Shown: positions 14,768 through 20,686 of the stretch, in pieces
Layout: every line of letters starts with the position of its first letter
How positions within the stretch are numbered: the first letter of the stretch is position 1
Origin: Candidatus Poseidoniaceae archaeon
GTDB lineage: Archaea > Thermoplasmatota > Poseidoniia > Poseidoniales > Poseidoniaceae
Direction of reading: 5' to 3'
Assembly (NCBI GenBank): GCA_022451835.1
Contig: JAKUNX010000018.1
Location: 1 to 20,686, forward strand
DNA: 20,686 nt
Made by a program: the position numbers and the translations under genes
Notes under the pieces: model-generated
Databases searched by the model: none
Told to the model about the DNA's origin: nothing
The model's input: only the letters and a program-made list of their open reading frames with translations

Positions 14768-15847
14768 ATGGCGGATATCAATCTAACTGAATTGGCATCA
14801 TCACTCGATAGTGAAGACATGATTGGTTTTACACGAGCATTCGTGGAAGATATCCGGATGGGTTTACGTAATGTTACTATGGAGCGTTACCCCTGGATGG
14901 AAGAAATAGGCAATACAGAATGGAAAGGTGTTCTTGCTTTAGGCATGGGTGGTTCTGCAGCAGGCGGTGATTTTCTTTCAGCTCTTTGTAACCTAAAAGG
15001 TAAGACTCCAGTAGTAGTACAGCGAGATTATGTTCTACCATCGTGGTGGGATGAAAAATGGTTGGTAATTTCTACTTCGCACAGCGGTAATACTGAAGAA
15101 GCGATTGATGCCACAGAAATTGCTCTGAAGGCAGGGGCTACAGTAGTTGTAATTTCAACCGGTGGCATACTATCAGGACTTGCGGAATTACACTATAATT
15201 GCTACTACATTCCTTCAATCGGCGGACAACCTCCACGTTCTGCAGTTGGCCACATCTTTGCTCGACAACTTGCCTTGTTTCGCGGCATAGGACTCTTACC
15301 AGAAGCAGATGATGATGAATCAATGCTTCAAAGGTTGCAAACAATTGTCAACGATTATGATTTCATTAACAACGATGACTCAGATGTAATAGAATTGATT
15401 TCTTACATGGCAACACAACCGATTGCACTACTTGGCCCTACAGAATTAATGCCGGCTCTAAACCGTTTCAAAAATCAATTAAACGAAAATTCTGCACGTT
15501 TTGCTAGAATCGGAATCTTTCCTGAAATGAATCATAACGAAAGCGTTGCATGGGGAGGTGTCGGAAACGATGCTGATTTTAGTGTTGAAGAAAATGTAAT
15601 TTTGTTTTTGACATGGAATGGTATGCATTCAAGAGTTGTTAAACGCTTAGAATGGATGATTGCCCACTCTCCCAGTGACATGGCATGGCGCATTCACGGC
15701 GAAGGTGAAACTCTGCTAGAGGCACTTTTACACCTTTGCATAATCATGGATTGGCTATCCATAGCATTAGGCCTGATTCATGGTAAAGACCCTTCAGCCA
15801 TTGGCCCAATCAACTCGCTGAAGAAATTCTTAGCCGATCAGAATTAA
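14768..15847 (+). CDS. Bifunctional phosphoglucose/phosphomannose isomerase (SIS family)
   Basis: This enzyme class, described from crenarchaea and Thermoplasma relatives, interconverts fructose-6-P with glucose-6-P and mannose-6-P. It therefore supplies both glycolysis/gluconeogenesis and mannosylation. The 359-residue protein has two SIS lobes with GMGGSAAGGD (59-68, phosphate loop), STSHSGNTEEA (102-112), QPPRSAVG (154-161), NQLNENSA (236-243) and FPEMNHNESVAW (251-262). Glu240 and His256 lie 16 residues apart, the same spacing as the catalytic Glu203/His219 pair of the Pyrobaculum enzyme as I recall it. It ends with DPSAIGPINSLKKFL, as is typical. It is cytosolic and lies 25 bases after nmd3. 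The M23-like gene follows on the opposite strand, its stop abutting this one. Confidence 0.9.
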   Translation: MADINLTELASSLDSEDMIGFTRAFVEDIRMGLRNVTMERYPWMEEIGNTEWKGVLALGMGGSAAGGDFLSALCNLKGKTPVVVQRDYVLPSWWDEKWLVISTSHSGNTEEAIDATEIALKAGATVVVISTGGILSGLAELHYNCYYIPSIGGQPPRSAVGHIFARQLALFRGIGLLPEADDDESMLQRLQTIVNDYDFINNDDSDVIELISYMATQPIALLGPTELMPALNRFKNQLNENSARFARIGIFPEMNHNESVAWGGVGNDADFSVEENVILFLTWNGMHSRVVKRLEWMIAHSPSDMAWRIHGEGETLLEALLHLCIIMDWLSIALGLIHGKDPSAIGPINSLKKFLADQN

Positions 15848-16468
15848 TCAATATATTTGGCCAATAATTAGTCTTGGATCAAGATATATTTTCAGTGCTT
15901 CATCTCTATCAGACAATTTTACCACGCCCGGTAAATCGTTACCAATTGGTTCAACCAATGACAATTGTATGTGAATATGCGGCGGCCAGCCTCCATTCTC
16001 AGTTTCATTACCTATTTTTGCAATGTTTTGACCCTTAGTTATTGCCTCTCCCAATTCAACCATCTCGAGAGATTCTGTTGAAAGATGGCCGTGAAGAACC
16101 CAAAATTTCTGCGCCGCACCAAATTCAGTTGCACCTACTGCAGTAGGAATAGACAAATTATGTTCGGTGATTATTGTCGGACCATAAGACCCTGCTTCCG
16201 GATTAATTCCTTTACTGAAAACAATTCCATCTGCAAAAGCAAAGACTTCTGTTCCTACTGGAGCACCAATATCTAAGCCGACGTGCAAGTCTCGCTCACC
16301 TGAAAATAACTCTGTAGTATACATCCCTGGGCGGTGCTCATCATATCTACCAATTTGAAAATCAAAAGGGCATTTCCATGATGAATTAGTGCCTTTAGTA
16401 AAATCAAATACCCAATATTCATCTGGCAAATTCACTATCGGATGGAATAGTGTATCGAGGCCTGCCAT
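15848..16468 (-). CDS. M23/LytM-type metallopeptidase homologue without signal peptide
   Basis: M23 enzymes are zinc endopeptidases, most of which cut bacterial peptidoglycan cross-links. This 206-residue protein carries the full metal site: HVGLD (His62, Asp66), HLS (His128 as the likely catalytic base), and HIHIQ (His164, with His166 as third ligand). It has no signal peptide or membrane helix and starts MAGLDTLFHPIV. The flanking sequence (RDLHVGLDIGAPVGTEVFAFADG, YGPTIITEH, then ENGGWPPHIHIQL) resembles the M23 domain I recall from bacterial kinase-M23-aminotransferase fusion proteins more than cell-wall hydrolases. Archaea of this type lack murein, so the substrate is unknown. Its stop abuts the isomerase stop. 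An AT-rich box about 25 bases upstream suggests a leaderless message. Confidence 0.82.
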   Translation of the reverse strand: MAGLDTLFHPIVNLPDEYWVFDFTKGTNSSWKCPFDFQIGRYDEHRPGMYTTELFSGERDLHVGLDIGAPVGTEVFAFADGIVFSKGINPEAGSYGPTIITEHNLSIPTAVGATEFGAAQKFWVLHGHLSTESLEMVELGEAITKGQNIAKIGNETENGGWPPHIHIQLSLVEPIGNDLPGVVKLSDRDEALKIYLDPRLIIGQIY

Positions 16469-16485
16469 AACGTTGCTAAACGACG

Positions 16486-16498
16486 GATATTATTGATT
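16486..16498 (-). promoter_or_regulatory. Possible TATA box for the M23-like gene
   Basis: On the minus strand AATCAATAATATC is centred about 25 bases before the ATG at 16468, with no Shine-Dalgarno in between. The same AT-rich block lies 43-50 bases before the GT-C start on the plus strand and may serve both divergent genes. Confidence 0.3.
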
Positions 16499-16539
16499 AT
16501 TGGCCGAAAAGTCAAGACCTTGATGCATTACGACGAAGT

Positions 16540-18858
16540 ATGTTTGTGGCTACTATTGTATTGCTGGCCATTAGCATAATTCCAGGCTATGCATTATGCA
16601 AGGTACTTGATGGCACTGCAGACAAATGGAGAAAAGCAATGCTTAGTCCCGCTTTAGGATTGCTACTTATTTACGGTGCGTGCGGTTTAGTGGTCCTCAG
16701 TGGTTTGTCAACTTGGGGTCTTACTTCAGCAGTCATCCTACTAATCAACACCTTGGCAATTGCCCATATTAAACGTCGAATCAATGAAGAAAGAGGCCTA
16801 ACTCAATGGCAAAAACTCGAGGCAGCAATGAATGGCATGATTCTTGAAAGTGAAGACCAAGACATTACTGAAGAGGTGGCGACTCAACAATGGTTCCAGT
16901 CAAATAGGTACATGTTTGGCATTATAGTCGGTGCAGTTTTGTGTTTGGGAGTTCTGTTATTACCCCTGTTTCAAAAATTACCATTCGGTGTTGATTGGAT
17001 TGGTTTCGCCGTACTTGCTGGACAAATTGCTGAAAATGGCAATATGATTCTCAACGGAGTAAATGAAGGTTCATGGACGTACCCCCCTGCTTTCCCTGCC
17101 TTAGCAGGTTGGTTGGCAAGCAGTTTAGGGATAAGTTCTGGAAAGGCAGTATTTCTGTTAGGGCATTATACATTAGCGGTTTTGATAATAGGCGCAGCTG
17201 GCGCAATGGATCATCACGGCGCAGGCGGTCAATTCTTCGTAACTATGGCTCTTGGATTTGGCTTGTTTGCCAAAGCATATGATTCAGGGTATCCTACTGT
17301 GGCAAGTCAACTAGGTTTGGTAGTTGGACTTCTTGTACTTCTGCGACCATCTTCTAGTAGAGGATCACACCATACTAGAGGATTCATAATAGCGGTATCT
17401 TGTGTAGCACTAATTCACCCAACCGGCGCAATATATCTAGGAACAATGATGATTGCACACATAATTATTGGATTAAGTCTAAGAGCAGAATACAGTGAAA
17501 ATTTACAAAAATTATTACTTGCATGTTCGATTCTAATTACCATTGCTGCTGCTATTTCAGTAGTATTCCTCGCACCAAGAATGTTAGATGCTGCAGTATT
17601 TGCAGAATATGGTTGGCAAGGTGGCAAGCCATTGTTAACTTACAATGCATTGTTGCTAATATTCTCTTTGCTAGCAGGTTGGAAGTTGAGAAAGACTGTC
17701 GAAGGTCGTTTATTGATCTCTTGGATTGCAATGCTTTGGCTGCTTACCGCTATCCATTTGATTGAAGGATTACAAGATATACCAGTGCTTTCTTTGTTAT
17801 CTTACACATTATACTCCATGGGTTTGCACGCATTCCATATTCCACTTGCTGCATTAGGTGCTTTATGGTTAAGTCCATCAACTGGGCTAAATTCCTTAGA
17901 TTCAAAACGCGGCTTGCTTTCAATAAATTGGGACCCCACTACAAATGAAAAGTTTGCCAAAGTACTTACTGCAGTTGTACTTGTAGCAATTATAATTGCT
18001 AATGTGATTACGATTCAGATTTCTCAACATGATGAGTTGAGACCAATAACCAATGGTGATTTGGAAATTCGTGAGGCGATTGAAAATCTACCTGAAAATA
18101 GTATTATCTATACCGAAAACAACCATTGGGGCTATGTGTATGATTTACCAAACGGTATAGAAACCACCAGCATTCCTTCACTTGGTCTACTAAAGATTGA
18201 TGAAACAATACATCCATTAGCAACCTCTGCAATAAAATATGATAATATCACAAAAATAAAACAATTGGGCATTGATTATGCGATTAGTTCACCAATTGGA
18301 ACCATCGGTTGGATTCTTGCTGAGTCAAGATATTGGACTATCATTGAAGACTTTGATGGCAGTAGATTATGGCAGTTTAATCAGGCTGGAAACTCTCAAC
18401 AATCTACCCTTGCTCCGGTAAATGAGAGCTCTTGCTCTGAAAACTGTGAAATGCGTCTAGATCCATGGCGTGAAAACCGCTATCTATACCTCGGCGAAAT
18501 GAAACAAGACTACCGAGCATTCATTGAAGAAGGTGAAAATGCAGTGGTTGATTTTGATTTGAGTAGAACTGTATTTGTTAATTCAAACAGTTGTTTGTTC
18601 TTTGAATCAATCGGCAATATCGATGATTTTACGATTAAGGTTGGTAGTCAGCAATCTACCATAACACAAACCGATTCAGGATGGCATACTCACTGTTTTA
18701 ACCTAAATGAAACAATGACTCAACTCACAATGGAGTTCTCTTGGCATGATTCAGCTTCTTCAAGCACATGGGTAAATCCCTCTGGATTTTCTGGCCGTGG
18801 GGATAGAATAATCGATACTACTGGGATTCGGCTTCATTGGTTAGAAATTGATGTTTGA
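16540..18858 (+). CDS. Polytopic GT-C-type membrane glycosyltransferase (probable)
   Basis: The 772-residue protein has about 12-13 membrane helices in its first 500 residues and a soluble, probably extracytoplasmic, C-terminal region (about 505-772). This is the overall build of GT-C enzymes, which use lipid-linked sugars. An acidic residue sits in an early outer loop (FGVDWIGFA, Asp152), followed by WTYPPAFPALAGW, a pattern often seen in PMT/Arn-type families. A roughly 60-residue charged, helical loop (about 77-122) interrupts the first helices. The C-terminal part is rich in aromatic and Ser/Thr residues with paired Cys (SSCSENCEM) and looks like beta-sandwich modules. The following GT2 gene starts at or just after its stop, which supports a donor-making and donor-using pair. 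The exact family and sugar cannot be told by eye. Confidence 0.6.
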   Translation: MFVATIVLLAISIIPGYALCKVLDGTADKWRKAMLSPALGLLLIYGACGLVVLSGLSTWGLTSAVILLINTLAIAHIKRRINEERGLTQWQKLEAAMNGMILESEDQDITEEVATQQWFQSNRYMFGIIVGAVLCLGVLLLPLFQKLPFGVDWIGFAVLAGQIAENGNMILNGVNEGSWTYPPAFPALAGWLASSLGISSGKAVFLLGHYTLAVLIIGAAGAMDHHGAGGQFFVTMALGFGLFAKAYDSGYPTVASQLGLVVGLLVLLRPSSSRGSHHTRGFIIAVSCVALIHPTGAIYLGTMMIAHIIIGLSLRAEYSENLQKLLLACSILITIAAAISVVFLAPRMLDAAVFAEYGWQGGKPLLTYNALLLIFSLLAGWKLRKTVEGRLLISWIAMLWLLTAIHLIEGLQDIPVLSLLSYTLYSMGLHAFHIPLAALGALWLSPSTGLNSLDSKRGLLSINWDPTTNEKFAKVLTAVVLVAIIIANVITIQISQHDELRPITNGDLEIREAIENLPENSIIYTENNHWGYVYDLPNGIETTSIPSLGLLKIDETIHPLATSAIKYDNITKIKQLGIDYAISSPIGTIGWILAESRYWTIIEDFDGSRLWQFNQAGNSQQSTLAPVNESSCSENCEMRLDPWRENRYLYLGEMKQDYRAFIEEGENAVVDFDLSRTVFVNSNSCLFFESIGNIDDFTIKVGSQQSTITQTDSGWHTHCFNLNETMTQLTMEFSWHDSASSSTWVNPSGFSGRGDRIIDTTGIRLHWLEIDV

Positions 18859-18893
18859 TTGTCCAATCTATCGAAGGCATCAAAACCGAAGAT

Positions 18894-19643
18894 ATGATGT
18901 CACAGACAATGAAGAATCTCATTGTGATGCTTCCCACTTTAGATGAGGAGTATGGTTTACGAGAGATTTTACCGTTGATTCCTAGACAAGAATTGGCCAA
19001 ATTAGGATGGCAAACTGATGTATGGGTAATCGATGGAGGAAGCAAAGACTTGTCTATTGAAATTGCCAAGAAATTTGATTGTAAAGTGATCAAACAAGCA
19101 GGATATGGAAAAGGTGCGGCGATGAGAACCGGCTTCAATAAATTCCTATCGCTAAACAAAGATGCATTAGTTATGTTAGATGCTGACGGCACTTATGACC
19201 CAACCGAAATACCAAAATTTGTTGCTAAATTAAAATCTAATGAGGTAATTATTGGCGATAGACTGCGAGGAAATATTGAACCTGGTGCTATGACAAGAAT
19301 GAATTATTTTGGCAATCACATGTTGACTTGGATTGCCTCAGCACTTTACGGAGTTACGACAAATGACTTGTGCACCGGTTATTGGGCTTTTACTAAATCT
19401 GCCATTGCTAAATTGAAATTAAACTCTATGCGATTTGAAATAGAAGCGGAAATGTATGCTTCATGTGTTAAAGAAAAAATCATGATTAAGTCAATACCAA
19501 TTAACTATCGTTCTAGAATCGGCGAAGCAAAACTTGGTTCAGTAGTTGATGGATGGATTATCTTCAAAAAATTGCTAGTTAGGCGTATTTTCTCAACCCC
19601 AGTTGAAGTAATTACTGGCAAAGGTAATCTCGACATGGATTAA
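18894..19643 (+). CDS. GT2 glycosyltransferase, dolichyl-phosphate mannose/glucose synthase-like
   Basis: DPM1-like enzymes transfer a sugar from a nucleotide donor to dolichyl phosphate at the inner membrane face, giving the lipid donor used by GT-C enzymes. The 249-residue GT-A-fold protein shows PTLDEE (14-19), VIDGGSKD (45-52), GYGKGAAMRTGF, the metal-binding DADGTYDP (Asp96, Asp98), IIGDR, TNDLCTGYWAF and FEIEAEM, all typical of this group. It has no C-terminal membrane helices, so it resembles the soluble DPM1 class. The start is uncertain. The ATG at 18894 is used; an ATG at 18909 gives MKNLIVMLPTLDEE, which fits the family equally well. A TTG at 18855 would overlap the upstream stop by four bases. 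It is co-directional with the GT-C gene. Confidence 0.85.
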   Translation: MMSQTMKNLIVMLPTLDEEYGLREILPLIPRQELAKLGWQTDVWVIDGGSKDLSIEIAKKFDCKVIKQAGYGKGAAMRTGFNKFLSLNKDALVMLDADGTYDPTEIPKFVAKLKSNEVIIGDRLRGNIEPGAMTRMNYFGNHMLTWIASALYGVTTNDLCTGYWAFTKSAIAKLKLNSMRFEIEAEMYASCVKEKIMIKSIPINYRSRIGEAKLGSVVDGWIIFKKLLVRRIFSTPVEVITGKGNLDMD

Positions 19644-19648
19644 GCAAG

Positions 19649-19660
19649 GAATCAAATTTG
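19649..19660 (+). promoter_or_regulatory. Possible TATA box for asd
   Basis: The AT-rich stretch around ATCAAATTTGAT lies about 26 bases before the ATG at 19680 in a 36-base gap that lacks a Shine-Dalgarno. This fits a leaderless start. Positional evidence only. Confidence 0.28.
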
Positions 19661-19679
19661 ATGACTTTGACCATCAGTC

Positions 19680-20686
19680 ATGAGCCGCCACAAGTGCCTG
19701 ATTCTCGGTGCAAGTGGACTTGTTGGCCAAAGACTGCAGCAGAGATTAGCTAATCATCCAATGTTTGAAATCGGTGCTGTCGCAGGTAGTAACGCTACTA
19801 GTGGTAATGAGTTGGACTCTATTCCATGGCGATTAGAAGAGGGGCGGCCAAGTTTACCTAACTTGACTATACTTAATGCCAATTCAACTAAATTGAGTGA
19901 CGAGTGCCATAAGTTGGGCATCAAATTTGCCTTCTCTGGCCTACCGTCTTCAGTTGCTAAAGATGTTGAAAAACGGTTAACAGAATCTGGCATCATGGTA
20001 TTTTCTAATGCTAGCTCATATCGCAGAAAAAACGGTATTCCGATGATTATTCCAGAGATTAATCCACATCATTTTTCTAATTCTATGCACTATTGTGCGA
20101 CTAATTGTACATTGATTCCATTGGCTATTCCAGTATCAGCCATTAGCAAATTTAGTGCAATAAAATCTGTTAAAATGCGTAGTGAACAAGCACTATCCGG
20201 TGCAGGATGGGAATTATTGTTTGATGAGCAAGCACTAGCCGGCAAAGTCAATCCACATATCGAAAATGAAGCAGAAAAGACTGCTTCTGAATTACTCTAT
20301 GTGATGGGAGATTTATCTCTTGAACAAGTCACTATTGCTGATTTTAACACCGACATAAAATGTCAACGTGTTGCTAGAAAAGATGGGCATCAAGTCTTTG
20401 TTGAGGTTGAAATAGAACATGAAATTACATTGAATAGTTTTATTGATGAAATCAATTCGATAACAACATTCAATGAGTTGCCAAGTGGGCCACTGAAAGC
20501 GGTGCATATCGTTGACGAAATCGATCCAAAACTACACCTTTGGACTGATGGATATGACTTTGAAAGTGATCCAAATCCAATAATTAATTTGAAAACTGGC
20601 ATGGCAATTGTGGTAGGAAATATTACAATTGATGGAACAAAAATTTCGTTTAGTGCTTATTCACACAATACGGGTCGTGGGGCTGC
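19680..20686 (+). CDS. asd: Aspartate-semialdehyde dehydrogenase (3' end cut by the window)
   Basis: ASADH reduces aspartyl-4-phosphate to aspartate-4-semialdehyde with NADPH, the branch point to lysine, threonine and methionine. From the ATG at 19680 the frame is open to the window end (335 codons), about 15-20 residues short of a full archaeal-type enzyme. It has the N-terminal Rossmann motif GASGLVG (10-16), FSGLPSSVAKDVE, IIPEINPHH, the nucleophile Cys143 in ATNCTLIPLA, SEQALSGAGW (169-177), the acid-base His237 in CQRVARKDGHQVFVEVE, and a C-terminal NTGRGAA at the edge. The active-site context TNCT replaces the NPNCST I associate with archaeal enzymes. No Shine-Dalgarno precedes the start. 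The ATG at 19661 is in another frame. Confidence 0.9.
   Translation, partial: MSRHKCLILGASGLVGQRLQQRLANHPMFEIGAVAGSNATSGNELDSIPWRLEEGRPSLPNLTILNANSTKLSDECHKLGIKFAFSGLPSSVAKDVEKRLTESGIMVFSNASSYRRKNGIPMIIPEINPHHFSNSMHYCATNCTLIPLAIPVSAISKFSAIKSVKMRSEQALSGAGWELLFDEQALAGKVNPHIENEAEKTASELLYVMGDLSLEQVTIADFNTDIKCQRVARKDGHQVFVEVEIEHEITLNSFIDEINSITTFNELPSGPLKAVHIVDEIDPKLHLWTDGYDFESDPNPIINLKTGMAIVVGNITIDGTKISFSAYSHNTGRGA

Noticed and set aside
18818..19192. Minus-strand open frame of 124 codons over the GT-C/GT2 junction
   Set aside because: It is opposite conserved GT2 motifs and looks like a shadow frame.
1..20686. tRNA, rRNA, CRISPR, insertion sequence or prophage signals
   Set aside because: No gap is long enough for most of these, and no cloverleaf-like, spaced-repeat or transposase-like sequence was seen on either strand.

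Overview
This window looks like a piece of a marine planktonic archaeon of the Marine Group II type (Ca. Poseidoniales, Thermoplasmatota), or a close relative such as Marine Group III. The archaeal signature comes from the gene set: an NMD3-type ribosome export/assembly factor, an archaeal SepF, a single-domain KaiC-like ATPase, a bifunctional phosphoglucose/phosphomannose isomerase, and a dolichol-phosphate-mannose-synthase-like GT2 beside a GT-C membrane glycosyltransferase. Two further features fit my recollection of Marine Group II: the protein tail at the left edge (GLPEGWTMEQWQYYGAQYL) and the very large surface subtilase with CARDB-like modules. Base composition is AT-rich and even throughout, and coding density is very high. 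No gap exceeds about 100 bases. I see no rRNA, tRNA, CRISPR array, insertion sequence or phage gene.

Layout. (1) 1-2105, plus strand: the tail of an unidentified protein, then SepF, then a roughly 12-helix membrane protein of unknown function. (2) 2093-2665, minus strand: a Maf nucleotide pyrophosphatase, overlapping the previous gene tail to tail by 13 bases and divergent from a KaiC-like ATPase (2737-3486). (3) 3487-11390, minus strand: a membrane-protease block. A rhomboid protease with a cytosolic Cys-rich tail is followed by a 1644-residue membrane-anchored subtilisin-like protease with a cytosolic zinc-ribbon tail, and then by glmS, which starts 8 bases after the protease stop with its own Shine-Dalgarno. 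The glmS stop codon directly abuts the KaiC stop codon. (4) 11479-14742, plus strand: a heme-export and cytochrome c maturation (System I) cluster made of a one-chain ABC ATPase-permease (CcmA/CcmB-like fusion), CcmC and a tiny CcmD-like protein, followed by NMD3. (5) 14768-20686: phosphoglucose/phosphomannose isomerase, a minus-strand cytosolic M23-type metallopeptidase homologue, a GT-C/GT2 glycosylation pair, and an aspartate-semialdehyde dehydrogenase cut by the right edge.

How the genes fit together. GlmS (glucosamine-6-P), the isomerase (fructose-6-P and mannose-6-P), the GT2 (probable dolichyl-P-sugar synthase) and the GT-C enzyme form a plausible supply line for surface glycosylation. 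The proteases would act on dissolved or surface proteins. The Ccm genes imply c-type cytochromes and aerobic respiration. Gene starts fall into two classes: internal operon genes with a GGTGA or AGGTG Shine-Dalgarno 4-5 bases from the start (glmS, ccmD, nmd3), and first genes with no Shine-Dalgarno but an AT-rich box about 25 bases upstream, which suggests leaderless transcripts.

Items most worth a second look: the one-chain CcmAB-like exporter; the two adjacent membrane proteases with cytosolic Cys-rich tails; a C8 tract at the exact junction between the catalytic domain and the rest of the subtilase; the cytosolic M23 protein; the strong GC hairpin after the rhomboid gene; and a Shine-Dalgarno-sequestering stem before ccmC.
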